DNA of 64,000 nucleotides. Source: Ailanthus altissimus. Lineage: Eukaryota; Streptophyta; Magnoliopsida; Sapindales; Simaroubaceae. Where the stretch lies: assembly GCA_946807835.1 (NCBI GenBank), contig OX327711.1, positions 11,443,501-11,507,500 of the forward strand, in the 5' to 3' direction. The notes below the pieces were generated by a model. It ran no database searches and had not been told where the DNA came from. It saw only the letters and a list, made by a program, of their open reading frames with translations. The translations under genes were made by a program, and so were the position numbers. Below, one piece after another: positions 12,030-23,445 of the stretch; position 1 is the stretch's first letter; every line of letters starts with the position of its first letter.

Positions 12030-12758
12030 TGTTTCGGAAAGAATTTCAGGGTAATCTTCATACTACTAAAAAATTATATGTGTCTAGTTCTAAATCCTTT
12101 TTATAGCACATGAATATAAGTTTTCTAGCGTAAGTTGAATCCTAATAACTAAAGAAAAGTCAGACAGTTATTAGGTGAGCCAATTCTTGACAACTTGCAA
12201 GAATTGAAGCCTTTTGTTTCCATCCAAGACTTAAAGGCATGCTTTGTTGAATTAGAGCATATTATGTTTGAATTTTGATACTTTATTTATTGCATTAGCT
12301 GTATTTGTAGACTTTTGGTGTAAGGGTAGTTGTAAGTCTTAGTTGTTGTCTTTTGAAATTTGTCAACTCCTAACCACCAAGTTTAAATGTTGTAATAAGT
12401 GCTTTCTAGTAACCCTCCCAAGAACTCTCTATAAATACCAAGAAGGATGAGAGGATAGGGGCAGATAGTGAATTTTAAATTACTTGTACGTGAGAGAGTT
12501 CTCTTATGAGAATTTTTACATTTAACTCTGTATCTCTTGGGTGGATTCTTTAGAGTGGTGAGTTTGAGTTCTGTATCTCTTGTAGGATTCTTTGGGTAGT
12601 GAATTATTCTGTATCTCATTGTAATTCTCTTGAGTGGTGAGTTTAGTTTTGTACTAATTTTACTTTCTCAATATTTAAATTTATTTTAATAAAAGTGAGT
12701 GTTTGTTTTTATTCTTCCACTCTTGTTGTATTCTTTTTTAAACACTTGAGCTGCATCA
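12030..12758 (+). repeat. 3' LTR of gypsy element 1
   Basis: Collinear with the LTR at 6945-7674, with the same TG...CA ends and TATA box (12429-12439). It differs by scattered single bases and a few one-base indels. Confidence 0.9.
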
Positions 12759-14978
12759 ATACATTTTATTTTTTGTAATAGTTTTTGATAGATTTTTTTG
12801 TGCCATGATTGACTTTAGATGTAGTTATGTGTACTTGATATTCATGTTTAATTCATATAGGGTGATTAAACACAATGTATGCATAAAACACACAATAGCT
12901 CTTGATATGTTCATTTTTTTTCGAAAATATTTATTGGATTAGGATACTTTAAATTTATTTATTCGTTGTAACATCATTGAATACTATTCATTGACATAAT
13001 GATATTAAGTATTTTTTTCATAATCAAAATGTTTTATTTTTTTAATTTTTACAATTTTAATTACATTTCATTTTTTCTATAATAAAGATTATACATAGAC
13101 TTAAAAATACCATTACAAATGTTAACAAGTTCTTGATGGCTACTACCATTATATATATTGCTCAACATCTTAGACTGATCAAAATATTACATGTTTGGCG
13201 TTACTACTTTGTACATGCTTGAATTGCTAGTGGGATATTAATATTTTATTTGATTCGTGGGTTTTGTTCTCTTTAGATGGTTTTCCAAAATATGAAACAC
13301 CTACATCTTTGTTGTGTTGTACAATAAAAATAGAGTTTATATGGGTTCTGTTTGGACTATGATATTCCAAGCCTAACTCTTTCACTGCAGTTGCAAATTG
13401 TGACCTTAAACTTGATTAAACCACCATTCAATATCTCAAATTCCCCTTTCATGTTAATATTTGAATTAGATAGATTCCATAATTCACAATATCCAAAACT
13501 TGGCACCTACTTACAGAAAAAAAAAAAATTAGGATATGAATTTGTTATATTTGGTTGGTATGCAGCTGATGTTTTCAGTTGAATGTGTTTTACATGCTAA
13601 TGGTGTTATTAGCTAGCATGAAGATGATTTATTTTTTCAGTCTAGTGTGTTTCAAATATGATTGCTTATAAAACTGGTATGAAGATGATTTTAGTTGTTG
13701 AATATGTTTCAAATATGAGTATTGGATTTGATGAAATGATTGTTTAATGTTGATTCTTTTTATAGGCCAATATGTGGCTGTTATAGCTTCTAACGATCAA
13801 CAACAGTAAAGTACACTCTCCCACTTCTTCTCAATTTTTATTTCAATTTATTGAATAGGGCATTATTATAATTTAACACAATATTTAATATCAGTCTTTT
13901 GTATTTTAATTTGTTAATAATGACATTCTTGTAATTTTCAATCTCTTTCAACATTTATCAAATTTTAAAATGGCACCATCATTAATCAGCTGTCAAATCG
14001 AGGGCAATTTTAAAAAAAGTATAAAAAAATGTCCACTTAACATAATATTTTAAACAGCAAGAATTAATCGAGGTATTTAAAAAAAAAAAGGAGGAACCTA
14101 ATGAATTATTCTAAGAAAAGGTGGAGAAGAAATTATAATTTTCTTTCAAAAAAAAAAAGGCTACTTGTGAAGTTGAAAGTTGTATGGATATATTGCGCCT
14201 GCTAGTGTTTTAAGATGCATTTTTCATATTAACTTGTTTTTCGATTTATGTTAGTATTATGACTACATACATTAGTCTTTTCCGGTTTGTGAAGTGTGTA
14301 AATTATATTTATACAATTTGATATTTTATTTAGTTGAAAGTCATATTTGAGGTTATAGCTCTTTGCAAATTTGTCAATGATACACAGGCAACATTGTTAA
14401 GTGATATTATAATCTAATAATTTGTGCTTACAATTTAAAATCATGAGAAAAATAATAATTTCAAAATTCTTATAAAATGTGGTGTTTTTTAAACATATTA
14501 GTTAACAAGTTTTCCAAATAAAGTTACATGAGAAAACTAAACAAAAGAACAGAAGTGTTAGTATTTCTTCTTTGATAATTTGTTAAAATTGAGAATTTTT
14601 ATGTTGTATATATTTTGTTACTTGTCTAAGCTAACATTTTTTTTTAGGAAATGAATTTGGTTTAGAATTTCAAATAAGCTATTTATAAAAAATTTTAAAG
14701 ATCAATTTAAATTGAAAATATACAATTGATTGGAGAGTTCTTACATGATATATAAAATAGGAATATATAAAATTCCTTAAATAAAAGACTTTTCAAGAAA
14801 AGTATAAATAAAATATTTTTGAAAAATATATTGTATAGTTGTTAAGGAGATGTGCTTAAACCCGTAAGGAATTTATCAATGTAAGTAACCTAACATTTGT
14901 AATTGGCGATCTATGAAGAAAGTTTAATGGGTATGAACAATACATATTGCGTACTAAATTTTTTTATTAAATAGTTAC
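12759..14978. other. AT-rich intergenic DNA between two retroelements
   Basis: No supported gene. A 76-codon open frame at 13352-13579 has no recognisable domain, contains a lysine run from an A-tract, and is judged spurious. Poly-A and poly-T runs and long A/T tracts dominate. The sequence flanks gypsy element 1 on one side and the Tat-like element on the other, and may be remains of older elements. Confidence 0.5.
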
Positions 14979-15967
14979 TGTTCCTCTTTGAAAACTCCCT
15001 TTTTTCTGCCTTCGGGCTCGAGGGCCCTAAATTCAACCGAGGTCAGCTCCTGAAAGCCCAATCAAACGTTCCTTTCAAAAACATTACTCTCCCATTGAAG
15101 AGTTCGCCAGAATTTGCACAGTGAATCCAATTCAAAGATAGGTCCATAAGCAATAGCTAATGAGCTTAAACCCAACAAAGAATCGGTTCGAACTCAGGGG
15201 ATTTGGTCGACAAGTGAGACAACCTGTTTGGCCTTTGCTAACCCGAACACGACTACGATCGAGCAGATACTGACTACATTCCATAACTTCGTTATTAGAA
15301 ATCTCGTGTCAACATCAAATCGATAGAGGAAGGCCGTTCAAGATCTGACCCGAGTTGACTAAAATAAGTCTCACTTAAACCAAAATTGCCAACGGAGTCA
15401 AACCCGAAGAATATGCTTAATACATCAGAAGGGAAATCTGACGTGCGACAAGAATGGGGTCAGAAAATATGCAGAGGAATATTCGGCGTGTGTCAGAGGC
15501 ACAGTAAGAAGATATATTAGCGTGTGTCAGAAGTGCAAAAGAAAATATTTGGCGCAAGATAGAAATACTGCAAAGAAAAACTCAAAAAAAGTCCCTGAAA
15601 AGCCATCACTATAATAAAAGAAAGAGAAAGACATTATGGGGATGATGAAAAAACCCCAAAAGAACAGAAAGAAGAGAAAGGAAAAGATTATTCCCCCCCA
15701 TCCCAAGTGTAATATTTTATTCTTGTTTTGTCGTATTTTGAGAGAGAAACCCCTTTTTTTCTAATTTAAGCTCGTCGGAACCTACCCTGGTAAGACCACC
15801 TTTGAGCTTATATTCATGTTTTCTTTATAGGCTCCCCACAGCTTGCAAAAAAATAGGAAGCCCAAGCCCATACTAATCCTTCCTGTAAAGACGAGGCCCA
15901 AGCTCAATTCCCCCTCATAATAAATTTAAGGCTTGTTTACCAAGGAAACTATTTTTTTAGATCAATA
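14979..15967 (+). repeat. 5' LTR of Tat-like element 2
   Basis: Starts TGTTCCTCTTTG. It is collinear with 20812-21789 over its whole length, including the shared blocks CTCGAGGGCCCT near the start and CCCCCTCATAA near the end. A TATA-like CTATAATAAAAG lies at 15609-15620. The last bases, ATCAATA, correspond to GTCAACA in the 3' LTR. Confidence 0.85.
15609..15620 (+). promoter_or_regulatory. TATA-like box in the 5' LTR of element 2
   Basis: CTATAATAAAAG is conserved in the 3' LTR (CTATAATAAGAG near 21424). It is followed by a purine-rich leader and is the best promoter candidate in this LTR. Confidence 0.45.
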
Positions 15968-15972
15968 ATTTT

Positions 15973-15984
15973 TGGCGCCGTCTG
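15973..15984 (+). other. Primer-binding site of element 2
   Basis: TGGCGCCGTCTG lies five bases after the LTR end. TGGCGCC sites at this place are typical of plant Tat and Athila-type Ty3 elements. I did not resolve which tRNA it pairs with. Confidence 0.65.
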
Positions 15985-16182
15985 TGAAAATCAAGCAAAA
16001 TGCTTTGTCGGGAAGAGCAAAACTCTAGAATAGCTGAATGATCATTCATCACCATAAATCATGTTGTCGAAGAGCGAAGCCCAAATCCAAACCAACCCCT
16101 CCCTCGAATAAAAAGCTCTCTGCACCCTGAAATATGGGTAGATAAAACCTAAAGGGAAGAAATAGAGGAACTAAGACAGCTC

Positions 16183-17640
16183 ATGATTGAACTGATTAGA
16201 AATAAGCAACCAAGAACAAGAAATCGTAAGAGGGAGTCTCAGGAGGAGATTCAAGGACAGACGGAGCAAAGGGAAGGATCGGAGACTCCGCACAATTTGA
16301 TCGAGATAAATAGGTCAAGCCAAGCGATCCTCGAGAAGGGAGAGGCGAAGCCTAGGGATCCGGAGCCATCAACGGAGAGAGAGCCATCGACAGAGCCGTG
16401 ATAACACCGACAAGGTGAATTGGGCCTTGAAAGCAAGGTCCGCAGTTTGGAAGAAAAATTGAAAAGTCTTTTGGCAGAAAGAAGAGAGAAAGACCAGCCT
16501 CCCATGAAGAAAACGGAAAGAGAGAGAAGGTCCCCACTGACGGACGAGGTGAGAGATATAGAGCTCCTGGGTGGTTTTCGACTCCCTAATTTGGCCACCT
16601 ACCGAGTGGTCACTGACCTTAATCATTACGTAGACCAGATCACCAATTTGTTATCTATTGCAAGACTAAGGTATGAACAAATGTGCCAGCTTTTTCATAT
16701 AAACTTAGAGGGGCCAGCTTTGCTCTGGTACATGGGGCTAAAATAGTGTAGCATTACCTTCTATAATGAGATGATCGAGAAATTTGACCAATATTTTTTG
16801 GGATTGTATGAATTAGCTAGGGACCCAAAGTAGTTAAAGCAAATCAGGCAAGGTCAAGAGGAGAGCTTGAGGGACTACATCTGAAGGTTCCACAAAGAAA
16901 AGATATCGTTGAGGGCATTCGACTAGCCCATCGCCCTTGATGCCCTAAAGGTAGGTTTACAATTGAACAGATTCTAGTACCACCTGGCGAAAAGTGGTAT
17001 CACAAACTACGCAGCAGCATACAAAAAAGCACCAAAATACATGTCTATAGAGAAATGTGAAGAGACTAAGAGATCCCTGGCTGAAGTTCCTTGAGGAAAT
17101 ACATGGCCACACGAGAAAGCTAGAAATAAGGGGAGAGAATGGCCCTTGCAATTCCGTTAAAATATCAAAAAATGAATGACGAACACCGTCCCCAGTAGAG
17201 AAGAAATTTTACGAACTGACGTAACCCGCCGGATAATCGACGAAACAATGTGTCAAATGATGGACTCAGAAGTCAGGGGCAAGGATCGAATCATTTTTGA
17301 CCAAGTGGCACCCCAGGGGCGCCCCAAAATCCAAGAAACAATAAACCACTGAGCAATGAGAGGAGAGTGGCTCATGTTGAGAATTTTGTACCATTGGCCA
17401 TGCCACTACAAGATGTGTACGAAGCAATTCGAGACAAGAGATGGTTACAAAGGAATTTCAAAGAAAAAGAAGTAGAATGACGAACAGATCCTAAGAAATG
17501 GTGCAACATGCACAGGGGTCTCGGGCACGCCACCAGAGAGTGTACCGAGCTGAGGAAACAGGTCAACCACCTGATAAGGAATTGATACTTAGAAGAATTC
17601 TAAGCAAGTTGACAAACAACGACTGCTGACCAGCCCGGTG
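16183..17640 (+). pseudogene. gag: gag of Tat-like element 2
   Basis: A charged N-terminal region (16183-16398, rich in Glu, Arg and Lys) is followed by a coiled-coil-like stretch (LESKVRSLEEKLKSLLAER). The Tat-type capsid segment follows: MCQLFHINLEGPALLWYMGL, FYNEMIEKFDQYF, QIRQGQEESLRDYI. Near 17500 the zinc-knuckle-like KWCNMHRGLGHATREC appears, followed by TELRKQVNHLIRN. These features and their order match Tat-lineage Gag, which builds the virus-like particle and binds the RNA. Premature stops at 16399, 16744, 16831, 16882 and elsewhere show it is not translatable. Confidence 0.78.
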
Positions 17641-17699
17641 CACCGAACCACAATCCTGTCGCGATTATCTCAAGTGGACCCACGTTGTTAAGAGACTCA

Positions 17700-18380
17700 A
17701 ATAAAAATAGAATAACTATTTTAAGTACTCAATGGTGGCACATCAAGTTATGTGCAACACCTTTTTAGCCAAGAATTCGAGGCTGCCACAAGAGGTGCCA
17801 ATCATGTTCACAGATAAAGATGCTCAAGGGATCAGTTACTCCCACAACTACGCATTTGTGATCAAAGTTGTGGTAGCTGAAGATAAGATAAATAGTATTC
17901 GTCGACCCGGGCAGGTCAGTCAACATATCTTTAAGGAAACCCTGAACGGCCTGAAAATTAGGAACCTCCACATAGAGGAGACCCAAACGTCACTGCATGG
18001 ATTCAAAGATAGCTGTGTGACACCGATCGGAGTGGTGGCCCTTCCCCTCACCATTGGATGAAGGCCTTATGAGAAAACGATAATGACCAGGTTCATGGTG
18101 GTAGACCGGCCATTACCGTATAGAATTCTCCTCGAGAAACCGTTTATGGTAAGTATTAATGTATCCTTATCCATCCATTACCTGAAGGTAAAATTTCCTG
18201 CGGAAGAAGGGATCAGAGTAGCAGTGGGAGATCAGAAGGCAGTAAGGAGTTGTTACACAGTAACGGCGAGGAAGGCATTTTGCATCTCTGCAATCGACCC
18301 AAGAGAGGGAGTCCATAAGTCCTTGGAGCCGAGGGAGAAAAATACAAGAACTTTAGGTCGAGGCCGGGGAACCTAAGAGG
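17700..18380 (+). pseudogene. Aspartic protease region of element 2
   Basis: Reads VPIMFTDKDAQGISYSHNYAFVIKVVVAEDKI, the usual lead-in to Tat-type protease, where a DNGSS active site would follow. Here that position is decayed and no Asp-Asn/Ser-Gly triplet survives in frame. Later text (GVVALPLTIG, then IMTRFMVVDRPLPYRILL and FMVSINVSLSIHYLKVKF) matches the second half of the domain. Stops at 18059 and 18374 interrupt it. Confidence 0.7.
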
Positions 18381-18429
18381 GTGGTTAGAGTGGGAACCCA
18401 GTTGGAACCAGAGGTTGAGCAAGGGCTCA

Positions 18430-19160
18430 CCCAACTAGTTCGAGAGTTTTCAGACATCTTCACCTAGTCCCACAAAGACATGCTTGGGATTGATCCAAAA
18501 CTAGTTGTCCACAAGTTGACCTTCTGTCCTACATCTCGATCAATCAGACAAAAAAGAATAATCTTCCACTGCAAGCAAAATGAAGCTGTAGCAAAAGATG
18601 TAAAAAAGTTACTGGCAGCACAGTTTGTCCAAGAAGTCCGTTACCCTGAATGGTTATCCAATGTGATGATGGTGAAAAAGGCGAATGAAAAGTAGAAGAT
18701 GTGCGTTGACTTCATTGATTTAAATAAAGCATGCCCCAAAGATAGTTTTTCCCTCCCAAAGGTTGACCAGCTAGTGGACGCGACGATAGGGCACGAGCTA
18801 TTGAGTTTCATGGATACCTTTTTTGACTATAATTAGATCCTGATATTTCCTCCCGACCAGGAAAAAACATCGTTTATCACCCATTAGGGAACCTACTGCT
18901 ACCAAGTGATGCCGTTCGGATTAAAAAATACAGGTGCTACCTATTAAAGATTGGTAAATAAGCTTTTTAAAAACCTGATAGGCAAACATATAGAAGTTTA
19001 TGTGGATGACATGATAGCCAAGTCAATAAAGGCGGCAGACCATATGGTCGACTTCAGAGAAACCTTCATGGTGTTAAAGAAGAACGGAATGAAACTAAAC
19101 CCCGAGAAGTACGTTTTTGGGGTAAGGTTCGAAAAATGCTTGGACTTCATGGTGAGCTAA
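18430..19160 (+). pseudogene. pol: Reverse transcriptase of element 2
   Basis: Begins around MLGIDPKLVVHKLTF (Tat RT usually has a MPGI...H.L motif here). It continues with LLAAQFVQEVRYPEWLSNV, MVKKANEK, MCVDFIDLNKACPKDSF, SFMDTFFDYN and VMPFGLKNTGATY. The catalytic box is intact as YVDD (18999-19010), followed by MIAKSIKAADH and GMKLNPEKYVFGV. Stops occur at 18693, 18835 and others. The catalytic box survives although the surrounding frame does not. Confidence 0.85.
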
Positions 19161-19189
19161 TGGGAAATAAAAGCTAATCTCGACAAAGT

Positions 19190-19790
19190 CCAAGCTGTCA
19201 TAGAAATAAAGTCCCCAAGTATAGTGAAAGAAATCCAACAGCTCACAGGTAAGATCGCGACATTAAACAAATTCATCTTTAAAGCCACCAACAAGTGCTT
19301 CACATTTTTTCAGGCAATCAAGAGAAAAGAGAAGAATCGGTGGACCGCGAACGAGCCTTTCAGCAACTGAAGACCTACCTCTCTGAATCGGTACACCTGG
19401 CGATTCCAATATAAAGAGAGTCGTTATTGGTATACCTGGGAGTCTCAGAATGGGCTGTCAGCTCAATCCTCGCCAGGGAGAAAGAGGGTACAGCAATCGA
19501 TGTACTATACGAGCAGGGCCCTCACTGAACCAAAATCTCGATAACCCCCCTACCCCCCACCCTGAAAAGTTGGTTTTTTCATTAATCATGACTGAAAGGA
19601 AATTGCGGCCCTACTTTCAAGCGCATACCATCGTGGTGTTAACCAATCAACTGCTGAGACAAATCCTGCACAAGCCCGAACTATCTGGCTGACTGGTTAA
19701 ATGGTCCATAGAGTTAAGTGAATTCGACATTCACTACAAGCCCTGAACATCCATTAAAGGGCAGGCCCTGACCGATTTTATAGCTGAGAG
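19190..19790 (+). pseudogene. RNase H (first) of element 2
   Basis: Contains the RT-RNase H connection (KSPSIVKEIQQLTGKIATLNKF, split by frame changes), LYLGVSEWAVSSILAREKEG and the late motif LRQILHKPELSG followed by VKWSIELSEFDIHYKP. These are standard Tat-type RNase H landmarks. Frameshifts and stops interrupt it. It would degrade the RNA strand of the RNA-DNA hybrid. Confidence 0.7.
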
Positions 19791-19845
19791 CACATACGAG
19801 ACAATCATAAGTGAGGGGATAAATGACCAAGTCCTTCTGGTAATT

Positions 19846-20260
19846 TTGGAAAATTGGGTACTGTATATTGACGGAGCATCCAACCTACAGAGAAATGAAG
19901 CAGGGATCATCCTTATTAGCCTCAAGGGAGATGAAATCATGTATGTTATTTGTTTTAGATTCAAAGCGTCGAACAACAAAGTAGAATACGAATATCTCCT
20001 GGTCAATTTAAGAGTGGCTCAAGCATTGGCCGCAAGAGAAGTATTAGTCAAGAGCGACTCTTAGCTGGTGGTAAATTAAGTTAATGGCGATTTCGAAGCA
20101 AGAGAAGAAAGAATGGCCGTCTATCTCACGATAGTACGGAAGTTAACCAGTCATTTCAGAGAAATACAAATGGAGCTCATCCCAAGAAGCGAGAACCATC
20201 AAGCAGATATCATCGCCCGAATGCCATCAGCAGAAGATACCAATCTCCCCATACGGTACC
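19846..20260 (+). pseudogene. Additional archaeal-type RNase H of element 2
   Basis: A second RNase H fold follows the first. WVLYIDGASNLQRNEAGIIL carries the first catalytic Asp, NNKVEYEYLLVNLRVAQAL the Glu, EVLVKSDS the second Asp, and ENHQADIIARM the C-terminal helix with another acidic residue. Tandem RNase H domains separate Tat elements from other plant Ty3 lineages. A stop at 20062 (Q codon position) breaks it, yet the acidic residues are still readable. Confidence 0.8.
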
Positions 20261-20469
20261 TGTGGAATTCTTGTCAAAACCCAGTACCTAGGAAGGCGAG
20301 CAGATCATGCCGATCCAATTAGGGCCAGTTAGATGGGCCTCATCAAAGACTACATTTTGAACGGGATGATTCCGATCGATAAAAAGGAAGCCTGAAAAAT
20401 TAAGTACCAGGCTGCTAGATACTCAGTTATCGATGGGGTACTGTATCTGAAAGGTTTCTCCCATCCCTA

Positions 20470-20811
20470 TATGAGGTTCCTGGGCCCACTGTTGGCAAAG
20501 CGAGTCCTGAGGGAGATCTACGAAGGGGTGTGCAGCAACCATTCAGGGAGGGAAGATTTGGCCCACAAAGTCTTCCAAACTAGTTATTATTGGCCTACTG
20601 CCCTTCAAGACGCTAAACACCTGGTTCAGCGCTATGACGCATATCAAAGGTTCACAGATAGGATCCAAGCCCCCATGAAGGAGCTAACCATAATGAAAGG
20701 ACCATGGCCGTTCACTCAGTAGGGGCTCGCCTTGATCGGACCACTCCCCTGAGACAAGGGCTCATGCAAGTATGTGGTTGTGGCGGTCGACTATTTCACA
20801 AAATGAACCCT
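20470..20811 (+). pseudogene. Integrase start of element 2, cut by the 3' LTR
   Basis: The zinc-binding N-terminus is read as VLREIYEGVCSNHSGREDLAHKV, YYWPTALQDAKHLVQRYDAYQ and RIQAPMKEL. The catalytic core starts as LALIGPLP and KYVVVAVDYFTK, and the sequence then enters the 3' LTR at 20812. Perhaps three-quarters of a normal integrase, including two of the three catalytic acids, the C-terminal domain and the polypurine tract, is missing. Confidence 0.85.
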
Positions 20812-21789
20812 TGTTCCCTCTTAAAAACCCCTCTTTCTGTCTTCAAGCTCGAGGGCCCTGAATTCAACCGAGGCTGACCCCTTCAAAAAGGCTACTCTCT
20901 CTTCGAAGAGTTTGCCAGAATTTGTACAACGAGTCTAATCCAAAGACAGGCCCAGGAGTAATAGCCAATGAGCTTAAACCTAACAGAGAAATGACAGAAA
21001 ATAGGTTATGACTCAAGAGATTTGGTCGACAAGCCAGAAAACCTGTTCGGCCTTTGGTAACCCGAACACTACTACGATCGAATGGGTACTGACCACATTT
21101 CATAACTTCGCTCTTAGGAATCTCTTGTCAACATCAAATTGGTAAAGGAATGACTGTTCAAGATCTGACCTGAACCAACTGAAATAAGCGTTACTTAAAC
21201 CAAAACTGCCAGTGAAGGCAAACCCGAGGTATATACTTAATACATCATAAGGAAAATCTAATGTGCGACAAGAACGGGGTCAGAAAATTCGCAGAGAATA
21301 TTCGGCGTGTGTCAGGGGTACAGTAAGAAAATATTTGACGTGTGTCAGAAGTGCAACAAGAAATATTCGGTGTAAGATAAATACTGCAAAAGAAAGCTCA
21401 AAAAGTCCCTAAAAGGCCATCACTATAATAAGAGAAAGAGGAAGACATTAGGGGGATGATGAAAAAACCCCAAAAGAACAGAAAAGAAAAGAAAGGAAAA
21501 GAGTATTCCCCTAGTCCCCAGTGTCATATCTTATTATTGTTTTGTCGTATTTTGAGAGAGAAACCCTTCTTTTTAGACTTAAGCATCAGAGCGTCTTCGT
21601 TGGAACCCACCTCGGCAAGACTACCCTTGAGCTTATATTCGTGTTTTCTTTGCAGGCTCCCTACAGCTCGTAAAAAAAGGAAGCCTAAGCCCGAACTAAT
21701 CGCTCCCGTAGAGACGAGGCCCGAGCTCAATTCCCCCTCATAACAAATTTAAGGGTCGTGACCCAGGAAACCATTTTTTCAGGTCAACA
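20812..21789 (+). repeat. 3' LTR of Tat-like element 2
   Basis: Starts TGTTCCCTC and ends GGTCAACA. It is collinear with 14979-15967, with many single-base differences. A 95-codon open frame inside it (21456-21740) mirrors LTR sequence and is not a gene. No purine tract precedes it. Confidence 0.85.
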
Positions 21790-21813
21790 GTTTTGATAAC
21801 ATGCTATCAAAAC
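21790..21813. repeat. Perfect 9-bp stem palindrome after the 3' LTR
   Basis: GTTTTGATA, six-base loop, TATCAAAAC. It begins on the first base after the LTR. It could be the tip of an older element into which element 2 inserted, or chance in AT-rich DNA. Confidence 0.4.
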
Positions 21814-21889
21814 TTAGGTCCTTTTTTCAATCAATCAATTTCTTGACTCATTCTCTCTTGGCTTTGTCACGTCTCTGATGACAGTTACA

Positions 21890-22145
21890 TATTCTTTTTT
21901 TTAATGATTTATCATTTACTTTAACTTTTTATAAAAATATTACCAATTATACAATGACACGTGTTATTTTGTGCCACGTTCTAATTTTTAATTTAATTTT
22001 ATAGTTAAATTACTTTTTTATCTTTTCACCATTAAAACTAACAATAAAAGTTAACATATTAGGAAATTTTGGATATTTTATCTCTAATTGGGATAAATTG
22101 TATTTATGCCTCATATATTGGGGTAAATTTATTGTTATCCCTTAA
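21890..22145 (+). repeat. Leader block, copy 1
   Basis: Contains TGACACGTGTTATTTTGTGCC, then TTTTATCTCTAA, GGGTAAATT and TTATCCCTTA. The same ordered words recur in the same orientation at about 30160-30505, and in both places an AT-rich repeat array follows at once. It is a dispersed, non-coding repeat of unknown class. Confidence 0.55.
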
Positions 22146-22960
22146 ATCTTATAATTCATATTTCAATTCTAATTTCAATTACGTTAAATGTTATAATTTT
22201 AATTAGGTTAAATAATTTTAATTCTAAATTTAATTTCAATTTTGATTTCAATTACATCAAATGTTATAATTTGAATTCTAATTTTGATTTCAAATACATT
22301 AAATGATATAATTTTAATTCCAATTTTAATTTCAATCTCAATTACGTTAAATGTTATCATTCAAATTTTAATTTTAATTTCAATTTTAGTTACATTAAAT
22401 GTTACAATTTTATTTTTAATTTTAATTAATTTAAATGTTATAATTTTAATTTCTATTGTGCTAATTATTATAATTCAAATTTCAATTTTAATTTCTATTG
22501 TGCTAATTATTATAATTCAAATTTCAATTTTAATTACATTAAATATTAATATTCCAAATCTAATTTCAATTTCAAGTACATAAAATATTATAATTCTAAT
22601 TACAATTTCGATTTCAATTATATTAAATATTATAATTTTAATTATAATTTCAATTTCAATTATGTTAAATATCATAATTTCAATTCTAATTTCGATTTCA
22701 CAGATATTTAATGTTATAATTGTAATTCCAATTTCGATTTTAATTATTTTAAAGTTATAATTCTAATTTCTATTTCTATTACGTTAAATGTTGTAATTTC
22801 AAACCCACTTTCAATTTCAAGTATATAAATGTTATAATTTTAGTTCTATTTTTGATTCAAATTTTAATTACATTAAATATTATAATTTTAATTTTAAATT
22901 TAAATTAAATTTTAATAAAGTTAAACGTTATAATTAAAAGTCCAATTTAGATTTTAACAA
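22146..22960. repeat. Degenerate AT-rich tandem array, forward orientation
   Basis: About 20 monomers of 30-42 bases, built as a TTACGTTAAATGTTATAA core followed by a variable number of AATTTC/AATTCT/AATTTT hexamers. The length varies in steps of about six. Translated frames here are repetitive Ile/Leu/Asn strings and are not genes. Confidence 0.75.
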
Positions 22961-23445
22961 ATCTGAAATTGGAAGTTAGAAATATATTTTGGACTTGTTA
23001 TATATTTTTTGCAACAAATCAGTAATTAGAAATTATAAATATATTCTTGAAAATTAAATTTTGTTTGTGAATTATTTATTTTGGAAAATAAAATTTTCAA
23101 TTTGTTATATATTTTTGAAATTAAGAGTTGGAATGTTAAGATAGTTTAATAAATGCCTTGAAAATTAAAAATATATATATCCAAAATATAAAAACACCCC
23201 AAAAAAAGTAAAGGTCAAAGTTAAAAACAACCCAAAAACTTTAATTTAGCTTAATTAAAATATTTTGTTATATATTTTTAACTTTAATGTAATTTAAATT
23301 TTATTTATAATTTTAATAAAAAGTGGTTAATAAGAAATTAAAGATTAAATATAAAAATTTAAAATTAAATACCACATGACGTCCTGTAGTGGCGCCACGT
23401 GGTGAGGCTTTTTATGTTAACCATAATTATTTATGACACATATAA
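22961..23445. other. AT-rich spacer with no gene
   Basis: Mostly A/T. TATATATTTTT words recur, and a short GC-richer patch (GGCGCCACGTGGTG, about 23391) precedes the plastid fragment. Nothing codes. Confidence 0.5.

Larger units (their letters stand above)
6945..12758 (+). mobile_element. Ty3/gypsy retrotransposon 1 (full length, defective)
   Basis: Two direct LTRs of about 730 bp (6945-7674 and 12030-12758) flank a gag-protease-RT-RNase H-integrase reading direction; RT before integrase defines Ty3/gypsy. A Met-tRNA-like primer-binding site follows the left LTR, and a short purine tract (AAGGGAG) lies just before the right LTR. Every domain carries stops or frameshifts. The LTRs still align along their whole length with scattered substitutions, so the insertion is not very recent. 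No perfect 5-bp target duplication is visible: GTAC precedes the left LTR and ATAC follows the right one. The integrase C-terminus (RGKFAKLKPR...DVFNVADLSPY) lacks a recognisable chromodomain, as in some chromovirus subgroups such as CRM-like ones. That lineage call is tentative. Confidence 0.9.
14979..21789 (+). mobile_element. Ty3/gypsy retrotransposon 2, Tat-like, integrase-truncated
   Basis: Direct LTRs of about 980 bp (14979-15967 and 20812-21789) flank gag, protease, RT, RNase H, a second RNase H and the start of integrase. The extra RNase H after the first is the hallmark of the Tat lineage. The primer-binding site is of the TGGCGCC type. Base composition is clearly less AT-rich than the surrounding DNA. 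Stops, many of them TAG or TGA in place of CAG, CGA or TGG codons, occur in every domain, consistent with decay of methylated cytosines. GTTAC precedes and GTTTT follows the element, at best an eroded target duplication. The 3' LTR begins directly inside the integrase core. Confidence 0.88.

Noticed and set aside
6940..12763. A clean target duplication around gypsy element 1
   Set aside because: GGTAC before and ATACA after do not match over five bases; only GTAC/ATAC are similar.
16251..16626. Minus-strand frames of 61-115 codons
   Set aside because: They are shadows of the gag region of element 2, antisense to coiled-coil coding text.
22284..22583. 99-codon Ile/Leu/Asn-rich open frame, and similar frames at 24529-25277 and 30978-32439 on both strands
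   Set aside because: They are translations of the AT-rich tandem repeat; both strands are open and the peptides are periodic strings with no domain.
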